In this document: positions 28,100 through 38,687 of the stretch, one piece after another
Position numbering within the stretch: the stretch's first letter is position 1
Layout: every line of letters begins with the position of its first letter
Assembly (NCBI GenBank): GCA_964610575.1
Contig: CAZSYX010000011.1
Coordinates: forward strand, 1-62,419
DNA length: 62,419 bases
Direction of reading: 5' to 3'
DNA from: JADJWR01 sp964610575
GTDB lineage: Bacteria; Pseudomonadota; Gammaproteobacteria; Burkholderiales; Burkholderiaceae_F
The notes under the pieces: model-generated
Told to the model about the DNA's origin: nothing
The model's database searches: none
The model's input: only the letters and a program-made list of their open reading frames with translations
Program-made: the position numbers and the translations under genes

Positions 28100-28963
28100 C
28101 TAGGCGAGCGCGTAGTGGCTTGCCACGCCGGCCAATACCGCCAGGCCCAGCCACTGGTTGTGGCGGAAGGCGCGGAAGCACTCGTCGCGCCGGCGGCTGC
28201 GGATCAGCAAGAAGTGATAGGCGGCGATCGCCGCCGCCGCGCCCCAGCCAACATAGAACGGCCACGAGAACCGCATCACCACGCCGATCGCGGCGAGCAG
28301 CAGCAGGTAGGCGGCATAGCAGCCGACCACCGCCGCCACGTCGGCGCGGCCGAACAGTATCGCGGAGGAGCGCAGGCCGATGCGAACGTCGTCGTCGCGG
28401 TCGACCATCGCGTACTCGGTGTCGTAGGCGACCACCCAGAACAGGTTCGCCGCGAACAGCCACCAGCCGATCACCGTCACCTCGCCGCGGACCGCGGCGA
28501 AGGCCATCGGGATGCCGAACGAAAAAGCGATCGCCAGCCAGGCCTGCGGCAGCGGGAAGAAGCGCTTGAACAGGGGATAGCTGAGCGCCACCACCGCACC
28601 GGCCACCGCCAGCCAGAAGGTCAGTGCATTCAGCGGAATCAGCAGCAGCGCCGAGGCGGCAATCAGCAGCACGCCAACCGCCCATGCTTCGCCGGGCGAT
28701 ACCTGCCCGCTGGCGACCACGCGGTCGGCCGTGCGCTTGACGTGGCCATCGAAGTCGCGGTCGAAGACGTCGTTCACCGCGCATCCCGCCGAGCGCATGA
28801 ACAGCGTGCCGAAGCAGAAGATCGCCAGGTGCAGCGCACTTGGCGCGCCCTCGGCGGCGATCCACAGCGCGGTAAGCGTCGGCCACAGCAGCAGCAGCGT
28901 GCCGACCGGCTTGTCGAACCGGATCAGCCGGGCATACAGCAGCAGACGTTCTGGGACCGCCAT
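28100..28963 (-). CDS. ubiA: 4-hydroxybenzoate polyprenyltransferase
   Basis: Integral membrane prenyltransferase of ubiquinone synthesis. 287 aa from the ATG at 28963 (MAVPERLLLYARLIRFDKPV); the upstream ATG 29023 adds 20 unconserved residues. The two Asp-rich motifs are NDVFDRDFD and DTEYAMVDRDDD, and the spans between them are hydrophobic. RFDKPVGTLLLLWPTLTALW is the family opening. Convergent with proC. Confidence 0.94.
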   Translation of the reverse strand: MAVPERLLLYARLIRFDKPVGTLLLLWPTLTALWIAAEGAPSALHLAIFCFGTLFMRSAGCAVNDVFDRDFDGHVKRTADRVVASGQVSPGEAWAVGVLLIAASALLLIPLNALTFWLAVAGAVVALSYPLFKRFFPLPQAWLAIAFSFGIPMAFAAVRGEVTVIGWWLFAANLFWVVAYDTEYAMVDRDDDVRIGLRSSAILFGRADVAAVVGCYAAYLLLLAAIGVVMRFSWPFYVGWGAAAAIAAYHFLLIRSRRRDECFRAFRHNQWLGLAVLAGVASHYALA

Positions 28964-29087
28964 CGTTTGAGCAGTGTCATCGCCGCAAGGCCGGGCATGG
29001 CTTTGCGCCCGGCAGCCGACCAAAGTATCGTAGCAACCCGGTCATAGCCAAGCACAACAATTCCGGTTTTCCAGAGGAGACCCCCCG

Positions 29088-30401
29088 ATGCTACGCAAAC
29101 GCCTTGTCGCGGTGATCGCCGCCGCCCTGTCCGTCGGCTCCCTGCCGGCGGCGCATGCGCAGACCGAAATCCAGTGGTGGCACTCGATGGGTGGCGCGCT
29201 CGGTGACCAGCTCAACGAACTGGCCAAGAAGTTCAACGAACGGCAGAAGGAATACAAGGTCGTCACCGTCTACAAGGGCAGCTATCCCGAGTCGATGACC
29301 GCCGCCATCGCCGCCTACCGCGCCGGCAGCGCGCCGCACCTGCTGCAGGTCTTCGAGGTCGGCACGGCGACGATGATGGCTGCCCGCGGAGCGATCGTGC
29401 CGGTGGCCAAGTTGATGGCCGATGCCAAGGAGCCGTTCGACCCGAAGGCCTACCTGCCCGTGGTGACCGGCTACTACTCGGACGTCAAGGGCAACATGCT
29501 GTCGTTCCCCTTCAACAGCTCGACCGTGATGTTCTACATCAACAAGGACGCCTTCAGGAAGGCGGGCCTGCCGCCGGTGGCGCCCAAGACCTGGAAGGAG
29601 TTCGTCGCCGCCGCCGAGAAGCTGAAGGCGGCCGGCCAGGGCTGCGTCTACACGACCAGCTGGCCGTCGTGGATGCACATCGAGAACTTCAGCGCCTGGC
29701 ACAACGTGCCGATCGGCACCAAGCAGAACGGCATGGGCGGCTTCGACACCGTGTTCACCATTAACTCGCCGCTGCACGTGCGGCACGTGGCGATGCTCGG
29801 CGACCTCGCCAAGAAAGGCATGTTCACCTACGCCGGACGCACCAACCAGGGCGATGCCAAGTTCTCCAGCGGCGAGTGCGCGATGTTCAGCGGCAGCACG
29901 GGCGCGCAGGCCGGCATTCGCCGGGCCGCCAAGTTCGACTGGTCGATCAACTTCATCCCCTACCACGATGACGTCAAGGGAGCGCCGCAGAATTCGATCA
30001 TCGGCGGCGCGTCACTGTGGGTGATGGGCGGCAAGAAGGCCGAGGAGTACAAGGGCGTGGCCAGGTTCCTCGCCTTCCTGTCGCGGACCGATGTCCAGGT
30101 GCAGTGGCACACCGCCACCGGCTACGTGCCGATCACCAAGACCGCCTACGAGGCGACCAAGCAGACGGGCTTCTATCAGAAGGACCCGGGCGCCGAACTC
30201 GCGGTGCTGCAGCTGACGAACAAGCCGCCGACCGAGAACTCGAAGGGCCTGCGCTTCGGCAACTTCGTCCAGGGTCGCGAGGTCATCGAGGAAGAGCTTG
30301 AGGCCGTGTTTGCCGGCAAGAAGGACGCGCAGACCGCGCTGAACGACGCCGTCCGCCGCGGCAACGAGATCCTGCGCAGGTTCGAGACCGCCAACAAGTA
30401 A
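29088..30401 (+). CDS. ugpB: sn-Glycerol-3-phosphate ABC transporter, periplasmic binding protein
   Basis: 437 aa with a signal peptide cleaved near AHA-QTEIQ. GAGGAGA precedes the ATG. TEIQWWHSMGGALGDQLNEL, SYPESMTAAIAAYRAGSAPH and the C-terminal GLRFGNFVQGREVIEEELEA are UgpB-specific. It binds glycerol 3-phosphate, and in E. coli also glycerophosphodiesters. First gene of ugpBAEC. Divergent from ubiA with 124 bp between; I do not see a clear Pho box there. Confidence 0.93.
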   Translation: MLRKRLVAVIAAALSVGSLPAAHAQTEIQWWHSMGGALGDQLNELAKKFNERQKEYKVVTVYKGSYPESMTAAIAAYRAGSAPHLLQVFEVGTATMMAARGAIVPVAKLMADAKEPFDPKAYLPVVTGYYSDVKGNMLSFPFNSSTVMFYINKDAFRKAGLPPVAPKTWKEFVAAAEKLKAAGQGCVYTTSWPSWMHIENFSAWHNVPIGTKQNGMGGFDTVFTINSPLHVRHVAMLGDLAKKGMFTYAGRTNQGDAKFSSGECAMFSGSTGAQAGIRRAAKFDWSINFIPYHDDVKGAPQNSIIGGASLWVMGGKKAEEYKGVARFLAFLSRTDVQVQWHTATGYVPITKTAYEATKQTGFYQKDPGAELAVLQLTNKPPTENSKGLRFGNFVQGREVIEEELEAVFAGKKDAQTALNDAVRRGNEILRRFETANK

Positions 30402-30423
30402 TCCCGCAGCAGCGCCGGGCGGA

Positions 30424-31305
30424 ATGGAAAAGCGCGTCGTCTTCCGCTCGGCGTGGCTGCCGTATGCGCTGCTGGCGCCGCAGCTGGCCATCACCGTCGT
30501 CTTCTTTTTCTGGCCGGCGGCGCAGGCGATCTGGTATTCGTTCCAGCTGCAGGACGCCTTCGGGCTGAGCAGCCAGTTCGTCGGCCTCGAGAACTTCGCC
30601 ATCCTGTTCGGCGACGAGAACTACCTGCGCTCGTTCCGCACGACGGCGATCTTCAGCGCGCTGGTCGCCGGGTTCGGAATCGTCCTGTCGCTGCTGCTGG
30701 CGGTGATGGCCGATCGTATCGTCAAGGGCGCGCTGGCCTACAAGACCGTCCTGATCTGGCCTTACGCGGTGGCGGCGGCGGTGGCCGGCGTGCTGTGGTC
30801 GTTCCTGTTCGCGCCGTCGATCGGCATCGTCACCTACGTGCTGAAGGGGCTCGGCATCGACTGGAACTGGATCATCAACGGCAACCAGGCGATGCTGCTG
30901 GTGGTGATCGCCTCGGTGTGGAAGCAGATCAGCTACAACTTCCTCTTCTTCCTCGCCGGGCTGCAGTCGATTCCCAGGTCGCTGATCGAGGCCGCCGCCA
31001 TCGACGGGGCCGGCCCGGCGCGGCGCTTCTGGACCATCGTGCTGCCGCTGCTGTCGCCGACCACCTTCTTCCTGCTGGTGGTGAACATCGTCTACGCCTT
31101 CTTCGACACCTTCGGCGTGATCGACGCCACCACGCAGGGCGGGCCGGCGCAGGCGACCCAGATCCTCGTGTACAAGGTCTATCACGACGGCGTGAAGTCG
31201 GCCGACCTCGGCGGCTCGTCGGCGCAGTCGGTGATCCTGATGATCATCGTCATCGCCCTGACCGCGGTCCAGTTCCGCTACATCGAACGCAAGGTCCAGT
31301 ACTGA
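30424..31305 (+). CDS. ugpA: sn-Glycerol-3-phosphate ABC transporter, permease UgpA
   Basis: 293 aa, six hydrophobic spans. The start KRVVFRSAWLPYALLAPQLA is typical of UgpA. The EAA loop that docks on the ATPase reads SLIEAAAIDGAGPARRFWTI near residue 190. YRYIERKVQY-like basic residues end the protein. It lies 22 bp downstream of ugpB and 10 bp upstream of ugpE. Confidence 0.93.
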   Translation: MEKRVVFRSAWLPYALLAPQLAITVVFFFWPAAQAIWYSFQLQDAFGLSSQFVGLENFAILFGDENYLRSFRTTAIFSALVAGFGIVLSLLLAVMADRIVKGALAYKTVLIWPYAVAAAVAGVLWSFLFAPSIGIVTYVLKGLGIDWNWIINGNQAMLLVVIASVWKQISYNFLFFLAGLQSIPRSLIEAAAIDGAGPARRFWTIVLPLLSPTTFFLLVVNIVYAFFDTFGVIDATTQGGPAQATQILVYKVYHDGVKSADLGGSSAQSVILMIIVIALTAVQFRYIERKVQY

Positions 31306-31315
31306 GCCCGCGCCG

Positions 31316-32163
31316 ATGGTCGAGAACCGCCCCCTGCTGAACTTCGTCTCGCACGCGGTGCTGATCATCGGCGCCGCGCTGGTGGCATTTCCGATCTACG
31401 TCACCTTCGTCGCCTCGACGCTGACCTTCGAGCAGATCATGACGGTGCCGATGCAGCTCACGCCCGGCGACCATCTGATCGAGAACTACCGGCAGGTGCT
31501 CACCGGCGGCACGACGACCGGCTCGCGCGCCGCCGTCGGCGACATGCTGGTCAACAGCATCATCATGGCGCTGGTGATACCGATCGGGAAAATCTCGATC
31601 TCGATCCTTTCCTCCTTCGCGATCGTCTACTTCCGCTTCCCGCTGCGCAACTTCTTCTTCTGGATGATCTTCATCACCCTGATGCTGCCGGTCGAGGTGC
31701 GGATCATCCCGACCTTCAAGGTGATCGCCGACCTCGGGCTGCTGAACACCTACGCCGGGCTGACGCTGCCGCTGATCGCCTCGGCCACCGCCACCTTCCT
31801 GTTCCGCCAGTTCTTCATGACCATCCCCGACGAACTGGCCGAGGCGGCGCGCATCGACGGCGCCGGGCCGATGCGCTTCTTCTGGGACGTGGTGGTGCCG
31901 CTGTCGAAGACCAGCATGGCGGCGCTGTTCGTGATCCAGTTCATCTACGGCTGGAACCAGTACCTGTGGCCGCTGCTGATCACCAGCGAGGAGTCGATGT
32001 ACACGGTGGTGATCGGCATCAAGCGGATGATCGTTGGCGGCGACGCCGCCAACGAATGGAACCTGGTGATGGCCACCGCCATGCTGGCCATGCTGCCGCC
32101 GGCACTGGTGGTGTTGCTGATGCAGAAGTGGTTCGTCAAAGGCCTGGTGGAAACGGAGAAGTG

Positions 32164-32164
<1 letters not shown>
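31316..32164 (+). CDS. ugpE: sn-Glycerol-3-phosphate ABC transporter, permease UgpE
   Basis: 282 aa, six spans. MVENRPLLNFVSHAVLIIGA opens the protein; FRQFFMTIPDELAEAARIDG is the EAA loop. FIYGWNQYLWPLLITSEESM is a highly conserved UgpE block. The stop codon shares its A with the ugpC start codon (TGATG), indicating translational coupling. Confidence 0.93.
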
Positions 32165-33246
<1,082 letters not shown>

Positions 33247-33293
33247 CGTGATACGCGCCGGCATCGGGTCGGCGCGCGGTTCCCAGTGCAGAC

Positions 33294-33812
33294 CTATTTC
33301 AACAGGCTGCGCAACATCCAGGCAGTCTTTTCGTGAATCTGCAGCCGCTGCGTCAGCAGATCGGCTGAAGACTCGTCGCCGGCCTTCTCGGCCGGGGCGA
33401 ACGCCGCGCGGGCGGTGCGGGCGACGGCCTCGTGGCCCTTGACGAGTTCACGCACCATCGCCATTGCCTCGGGCACGCCCTCGCAGTCCTCGATCGAACT
33501 GAGCTTGGCAAACGCCTTGTAGCTGCCCGGCGCCGGGTAGCCGAGCGCACGGATTCGTTCGGCGATCGCGTCGAGCGCATTCCACAGTTCCGTGTACTGA
33601 TCCATGAACATCAGGTGCAGCGTGTTGAACATCGGCCCTTCCACGTTCCAGTGGAAGTTGTGCGTCTTCAGGTACAGGCCGTAGGTGTCGGCCAGGAGGC
33701 GCGACAGCGCGTCGGCCACCTTCTCGCGGTCCTTGGCACTGAGGCCGATGTCGATCGCCGGCGCCGTCTCGGCGGCTGCCTTCGTTTCCGGTTTCTTCCT
33801 GGCCATTCGCAT
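33294..33812 (-). CDS. dps: Dps-family ferritin-like DNA-protecting protein
   Basis: 172 aa; an ATG six bases later is equally possible. A Lys/Ala-rich tail (ARKKPETKAAAETA) may bind DNA. LKTHNFHWNVEGPMFNTLHL holds the ferroxidase His and FMDQYTELWNALDAIAERIR the Asp and Glu on the partner subunit. It oxidises Fe(II) with peroxide and stores iron. It lies directly downstream of oxyR on the same strand, so peroxide control is likely. Confidence 0.93.
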   Translation of the reverse strand: MRMARKKPETKAAAETAPAIDIGLSAKDREKVADALSRLLADTYGLYLKTHNFHWNVEGPMFNTLHLMFMDQYTELWNALDAIAERIRALGYPAPGSYKAFAKLSSIEDCEGVPEAMAMVRELVKGHEAVARTARAAFAPAEKAGDESSADLLTQRLQIHEKTAWMLRSLLK

Positions 33813-33900
33813 TCTCCGTGTCGGGGTCCAACTGACGAGAAATCTTACCGGCCGGCCGCCGCACCGACCAATTGTTGTTTCCCAAGGCAGCGATAGCCAT

Positions 33901-34845
33901 TCACGATGACTCGGCAGGCAGGTCGAGCTTCTCAGTGCCGTGCAGCGGGCACTTCAGTATCGCCTTGCGCAGCGCCTCGATCGCCGCGCCGCGGGTGAAG
34001 CTCTTGCGCCAGGCCAGCACCACCCGCCGGTCCGGCACCGGCTTCCTGAACGGCACATAGGCGATCAGCGAGTCGCGCGGCAGCTTCTCCGGGATCGAAC
34101 TCATCGGCAGCACGGTGACGCCGAGGCCGGAGGCGACCATGTGGCGGATGGTCTCCAGCGAAGAGCCTTCGAAGGTCTTCTGGATCCCCTCGGCGCCGGA
34201 AGAAAAGCGCGCCAGTTCCGGGCAAACCTCGAGCACCTGGTCGCGGAAGCAGTGCCCGCTGCCGAGCAGCAGCATCGTCTCCTTCTTCAGGTCATCGGCG
34301 GACACCGCTCGCTTCTTCGCCCACGGATGCGAGCGCGGCACGGCGACGATGAACTGCTCGTCGTACACCGGCTGGATCATCACGCCGGACTCCGGCAGCG
34401 GCAGCGCCAGGATCGCCGCGTCGATCTCGCCGTTCTTCAGCAGCTCGAGCAGCTTGACGGTCAGGTTCTCGTTCAGCAGCAGCGGCATCTGTGGCGTATC
34501 GCGCACCAGTTGCCGGATCAGCGTCGGCAGCAGGTACGGGCCGATCGTGTAGATGACGCCCACCCGCAGCGCGCCGCTGAGCGGATCCTTGCCCTGCTTG
34601 GCCAGTTCCTTCACCCGCGCCGCCTCGTCGAGGACGCGCTGCGCCTGCACCACGATGCGCTCGCCGGAGGCCGTCAGCGACACCTCGCTGCTGCCGCGCT
34701 CGAACAGCACCACGCCGAGTTCGTCCTCCAGCTTCTTGATCGCCACCGACAACGTCGGCTGGCTGACGAAGCAGGCTTCTGCCGCGCGCCCGAAGTGCCT
34801 CTCGCGGGCGACGGCGACGATGTACTTGAGTTCGGTCAGTGTCAT
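33901..34845 (-). CDS. oxyR: LysR-type peroxide regulator OxyR
   Basis: 314 aa. N-terminal winged helix: LTELKYIVAVARERHFGRAA and ACFVSQPTLSVAIKKLEDEL. The sensor domain retains both redox cysteines in the OxyR-specific block LLGSGHCFRDQVLEVCPELA (spacing C-x8-C), so disulfide activation by peroxide should work. Its neighbours are recG upstream and dps downstream on the same strand, and both dps and the peroxidases at 23-24 kb are plausible targets. Confidence 0.95.
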   Translation of the reverse strand: MTLTELKYIVAVARERHFGRAAEACFVSQPTLSVAIKKLEDELGVVLFERGSSEVSLTASGERIVVQAQRVLDEAARVKELAKQGKDPLSGALRVGVIYTIGPYLLPTLIRQLVRDTPQMPLLLNENLTVKLLELLKNGEIDAAILALPLPESGVMIQPVYDEQFIVAVPRSHPWAKKRAVSADDLKKETMLLLGSGHCFRDQVLEVCPELARFSSGAEGIQKTFEGSSLETIRHMVASGLGVTVLPMSSIPEKLPRDSLIAYVPFRKPVPDRRVVLAWRKSFTRGAAIEALRKAILKCPLHGTEKLDLPAESS

Positions 34846-34959
34846 GGCAGGGACGTGTTGCTCGCCCGGACAGGGGAATCATAGGCCGCGCCGCGGCCGT
34901 CACCGGGCTACCTTCCCGCTGTCGCTCGAAGGATTCGCGCTTGGGGCGGCCCGGCGCGT

Positions 34960-37023
34960 TCACGCGACCAGGTACTCGGCCCGCGCGCCGAGCCAGCGCT
35001 GCACGTGCGCGGCCGCCTGCTCGGGATGACAGGCCAGCATCTGCAGCGCCACCTCGCGGGCGCGCTCGAGCAGTTCCACGTCGCGCTCCAGATCGGCAAA
35101 GCGCAGCAGCGGCACGCCCGACTGCCGCGCCCCGAGGAACTCGCCCGGCCCGCGCAGCTGCAGGTCGCGGCGGGCGATCTCGAAGCCGTCGGTCGACTCG
35201 TAGACGATCTTCAGCCGCTCGCGCGCCGCTTCCGACAGCGGCTCGTCGTACAGCAGCACGCAGAAGCTCTTCTCGCTCCCGCGGCCGATGCGGCCGCGCA
35301 GCTGGTGCAGCTGCGCCAGGCCGAAGCGCTGCGCGTGCTCGATCACCATCAGCGAGGCCCTGGGCACGTCGACACCGACCTCGATCACCGTGGTGGCCAC
35401 CAGCACGTCGATCTGGCCGGCCGCGAACGCGCGCATCACCGCGGTCTTCTCCGCCGGCGGCAGCTGGCCGTGCAGCAGGCCGAAGCGCAGCGCCGGCAGC
35501 AGCGCGCGTGTTTCCTCGTACATCCGCGTGGCGGCGGTCAGCTCGGCCGTCGACTCGTCTTCGCCTTCGTTGACCAGCGGGCAGACCCAGTAGACCTGCG
35601 CCCCGCGCGCCGCCTCGGCGCGCACGCGGTCGAGCACCTCGTCGCGGCGGCCAGCCGACACCAGCTTGGTGACCACCGGTTGCCGGCCCGGCGGCAGCTC
35701 GTCGATCACCGAGACGTCCAGGTCGGCGTAGTAGCTCATCGCCAGCGTGCGCGGGATCGGCGTGGCCGACAGCATCAGCAGATGCGGCGTGCGAGCAGCC
35801 TCGCCCGTGCGCGAACGCAGCCGCAGCCGCTGCGCCACGCCGAAGCGATGCTGCTCGTCGACGATTGCCAGGCCCAGGTTGGCGAACTGCACTGCATCCT
35901 GGATCAGCGCATGGGTGCCGATCACCAGATTTGCGGCGCCCGAGGCGGCCGCCTGCTGCGCGGCGCGCTTCTCGCTCGCCCTGAGCTTCCCGGCCAGCCA
36001 CGCCACCTGCACGCCGAGCGGTGCCAGCCACTGGGCGATGCGGCCGAAGTGCTGCTCGGCGAGGATTTCGGTCGGCGCCATCAGCGCCGCCTGGTGACCG
36101 GCATCGATCGCCTGCGCCGCGGCGAGTGCCGCCACCACCGTCTTGCCGCTGCCGACATCCCCCTGGATCAGCCGCTGCATCGGCACGCCACGCGCCAGAT
36201 CCGCCTCGATCTCGCGCCAGACGCGCTGCTGCGCGCCGGTCAGCCTGAACGGCAACACCGCGTGCAGGCGCTGCACCAGATCGCCGCCCGATGCCAATGG
36301 CGGTGCCGATCGTTCGGCACGCCGCGCCCGTGCCGTGCGCAGCGAGATCTGCTGCGCCAGCAACTCGTCGAACCTGATCCGCTCCCACCAGGGCCCTTGC
36401 TGCTGCGCCAGTGCCGCCGCGTCGACACCGTGCGGCGGCTGGTGCAGTCCGGGAATCGCCTCGGCGAGCGACGGCAGGCCAGTGCCGGCAAGCAGTTCGG
36501 CCGGAACCGTCTCGGTGATCTCGACATCGCGCAGCGCGCGGGCGATGCGTGAGCGCAGCCAAGCCTGGGCGACGCCCTCGGTGGTCGGGTAGATCGGTGT
36601 GAGCCGCTGCGGCAACTGCTCTTCGGCGCGCACGGCGTGCACGCGCGGGTGCACGATCTCCAGCCCCATCAGTCCGCCGCGCACCGGGCCATAGACGCGC
36701 ACGCGCCGGCCCACCGCCAGCTGCTGCCGGGTCGACGGATAGAAGTGGAAAAAGCGCAGCAGCAGTTCGCCGCTGGCGTCCGCCAGGCGAACCAGCAATT
36801 GCCGGCGGCCGCGGATGGCCACCTCGCAGGCCATCACCTCGCCCTCGGCCTGCTGCTCGGCGCCGGGAACCAGCTGCGCTATCGGCGTGACCTGCGTCTC
36901 GTCGATGTAGCGCAGCGGCAGGTGCAGCAGGAAGTCCCAGTCGCGCTTCAGGCCGAGCCGCTCGAGACGCTTCGTCGGCGTGCTGCGATCGGCGCTGTCG
37001 GCACGTGGCCGCGCACGGGTCAC
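34960..37023 (-). CDS. recG: ATP-dependent DNA helicase RecG
   Basis: Branch-migration helicase that regresses stalled forks. 687 aa. The N-terminal wedge (OB) domain covers roughly residues 50-150. Motif I is LIQGDVGSGKTVVAALAA, motif II IVDEQHRFGV, and motif VI QLRGRIGRGSEKSFC. LLSATPIPRTLAM is motif III. It starts with GTG 37023, overlapping the stop of the ridA-like gene (GTGA), so the two are coupled. Confidence 0.95.
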   Translation of the reverse strand: MTRARPRADSADRSTPTKRLERLGLKRDWDFLLHLPLRYIDETQVTPIAQLVPGAEQQAEGEVMACEVAIRGRRQLLVRLADASGELLLRFFHFYPSTRQQLAVGRRVRVYGPVRGGLMGLEIVHPRVHAVRAEEQLPQRLTPIYPTTEGVAQAWLRSRIARALRDVEITETVPAELLAGTGLPSLAEAIPGLHQPPHGVDAAALAQQQGPWWERIRFDELLAQQISLRTARARRAERSAPPLASGGDLVQRLHAVLPFRLTGAQQRVWREIEADLARGVPMQRLIQGDVGSGKTVVAALAAAQAIDAGHQAALMAPTEILAEQHFGRIAQWLAPLGVQVAWLAGKLRASEKRAAQQAAASGAANLVIGTHALIQDAVQFANLGLAIVDEQHRFGVAQRLRLRSRTGEAARTPHLLMLSATPIPRTLAMSYYADLDVSVIDELPPGRQPVVTKLVSAGRRDEVLDRVRAEAARGAQVYWVCPLVNEGEDESTAELTAATRMYEETRALLPALRFGLLHGQLPPAEKTAVMRAFAAGQIDVLVATTVIEVGVDVPRASLMVIEHAQRFGLAQLHQLRGRIGRGSEKSFCVLLYDEPLSEAARERLKIVYESTDGFEIARRDLQLRGPGEFLGARQSGVPLLRFADLERDVELLERAREVALQMLACHPEQAAAHVQRWLGARAEYLVA

Positions 37024-37400
37024 AGCACGAAGATCGCCTCGACCTCGAACTGTGCGCCCTTCGGCAGGCTGGCCACGCCGACGGTCGAGCGCGCCGGGTA
37101 CGGCTGCGGCACGACTTCAGCCATGATCCGGTTGACCGTGGCGAACTGCGAAAGGTCGGTCAGGAACAGCGTGAACTTCACCGCATTCGCCAGTGTCGCG
37201 CCGGAGGCGTGCGCGACCGCCTCCAGGTTCTTGAAGGCCTGCTTGACCTGCGGCTCGAACTGCGGGCTCACCAGTTCCCCGGTGGCCGGATCGAGGCCGA
37301 CCTGGCCGGAAGAAAACACCACCAGCCCGGTCTTGACCGCCTGCGAGTAGGGCCCGATCGCTGCCGGCGCTGCCGAGGTCGAGATGATCTCCTTGTTCAT
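37020..37400 (-). CDS. RidA-family reactive intermediate deaminase
   Basis: 126 aa from ATG 37400. MNKEIISTSAAPAAIGPYSQ, FSSGQVGLDPATGELV and the C-terminal YPARSTVGVASLPKGAQFEV, with the substrate-binding Arg, are diagnostic. It hydrolyses 2-aminoacrylate and similar enamines to keto acids and ammonia, protecting PLP enzymes. Translationally coupled to recG. Confidence 0.94.
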   Translation of the reverse strand: MNKEIISTSAAPAAIGPYSQAVKTGLVVFSSGQVGLDPATGELVSPQFEPQVKQAFKNLEAVAHASGATLANAVKFTLFLTDLSQFATVNRIMAEVVPQPYPARSTVGVASLPKGAQFEVEAIFVL

Positions 37401-37619
37401 GACGTCTTCTCCTGCGAAGGGTGGGTGTCGCCGGCCATCCCCGCCCGGCCGGCCTTCGACGGTGCCTCGATGATCGCACGCGCCACCGGCCGACTCGGCC
37501 GAACGGCTCAGACGCCCGAATGCTGTGCACGTGCCGGCGGCGCCGCTACATTGGATCGGCGCCTCCCTGCCTGCCCACTCGCCCACATCACGCAGCAGAT
37601 CTCGGCCAAGGCCAGCACG

Positions 37620-38102
37620 ATGATCCTGTTTCTCGACTTCGACGGTGTACTGCACGAGGACCCCTGCTTCGACGAAGGGCGGCTGTTCGCGCGGGCACCG
37701 GACCTTGGGCAGGCGCTCGAGCCGTTTCCCGAAGTCCACATCGTGCTGTCGACGTCGTGGCGCACCCAGCGCACGCTCGCCGAGATGACGCAGCCGCTGC
37801 CGACCGCCCTGCGCAAGCGGGTGATCGACGCCACGCCGCTGATCACGTCGTCCGACTCGACGGCTGCGCTGCGGCCCTACCGGCGCCACGCCGAGTGCGC
37901 CTGCTGGCTGCGCGGGCAGGGCCACGAGCAGACGCCGTGGGTGGCGCTCGACGACCGCCCGTCGCTGTTCGCGCCGCACTGCGAGCAGCTGATCCTCTGC
38001 GAGTCGAACGTGGGCTTCGTCGACGCCACCGCCCGGCGCCTGCAGGCCGCGCTACTGCGCGGCCGCTTCCGTCGCAGCCAACCGATCGGCGCGGCGGTCT
38101 GA
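37620..38102 (+). CDS. HAD-superfamily protein (HAD_SAK-like)
   Basis: 160 aa from ATG 37620. Motif I is ILFLDFDGVLHEDP, with the nucleophile Asp and the second Asp both present. Motif II is VLSTSWRTQRTL. VALDDRPSLFAPHCEQLILC supplies the motif IV acidic pair. The length and the STSWR pattern fit small stand-alone HAD proteins related to those in Swiss-army-knife RNA repair enzymes. The substrate is unknown. No close partner; it converges with the methyltransferase gene. Confidence 0.78.
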   Translation: MILFLDFDGVLHEDPCFDEGRLFARAPDLGQALEPFPEVHIVLSTSWRTQRTLAEMTQPLPTALRKRVIDATPLITSSDSTAALRPYRRHAECACWLRGQGHEQTPWVALDDRPSLFAPHCEQLILCESNVGFVDATARRLQAALLRGRFRRSQPIGAAV

Positions 38103-38114
38103 GCCGGCGGCCCG

Positions 38115-38687
38115 CTACAGCGGCCGCATGTGCAGCCAGATGGCCACGGCTGCCCAGACGACCAGCGTCAGCACCAGGTTGAGCGGCCCGTGGTTCTGGC
38201 GGAACAGCTTCCAGTTCCAGATCGCCACCGGCTGGCCCGGCTGCGGCAGGCCCGGAACGAAGCGCCGCACCTGCGCGCAGTAGCGCTCGTAGGACTGGCC
38301 GAAGATCTGCCGCAGCCGCGCTTCCTCGCGGCTGACGCGCGAGTCCATGTACAGCCAGTAGCCGATCGCGTAAGGCAGCAGGATCCACGGCTGGCCGAGC
38401 AGCAGCAGGAAGCCGCCGATGATGAAGAAGCGGCCGAGGTACATCGGGTTGCGCACCAGCGCATACGGCCCGCGCGCGGCGAGGTCGGAGTTCTTGTCCA
38501 GCGAGGCAAAGCACCACAGCTGGATCAGCTCGCCGAACATCGACACCAGGAAGCCCGCCGGCAGCCACTCGCGCTTGAGGTACGGCGCCAGCAGCACGAT
38601 CGCGGCGATGGTCAGCGGCACGCGCAGCGCCACCACGAATCGCCGCAGCTGCGGCTGGGCAAAAAGCGATTTCAAGGCCTGCATCAT
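38115..38687 (-). CDS. Isoprenylcysteine/phospholipid methyltransferase-like membrane protein
   Basis: 190 aa from ATG 38687; an adjacent ATG at 38684 is also possible. At least four hydrophobic spans. The C-terminal catalytic core reads GPYALVRNPMYLGRFFIIGG, then EEARLRQIFGQSYERYCAQV and RRFVP, the pattern of the PEMT/ICMT SAM-dependent family. The acceptor is unknown. Its start overlaps the stop of the kinase-like gene (ATGA), so the two are cotranslated. Confidence 0.8.
   Translation of the reverse strand: MMQALKSLFAQPQLRRFVVALRVPLTIAAIVLLAPYLKREWLPAGFLVSMFGELIQLWCFASLDKNSDLAARGPYALVRNPMYLGRFFIIGGFLLLLGQPWILLPYAIGYWLYMDSRVSREEARLRQIFGQSYERYCAQVRRFVPGLPQPGQPVAIWNWKLFRQNHGPLNLVLTLVVWAAVAIWLHMRPL

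Noticed and set aside
35005..36552. 515-codon open frame opposite recG
   Set aside because: Antisense shadow of the helicase; low-complexity composition and no recognisable domain.
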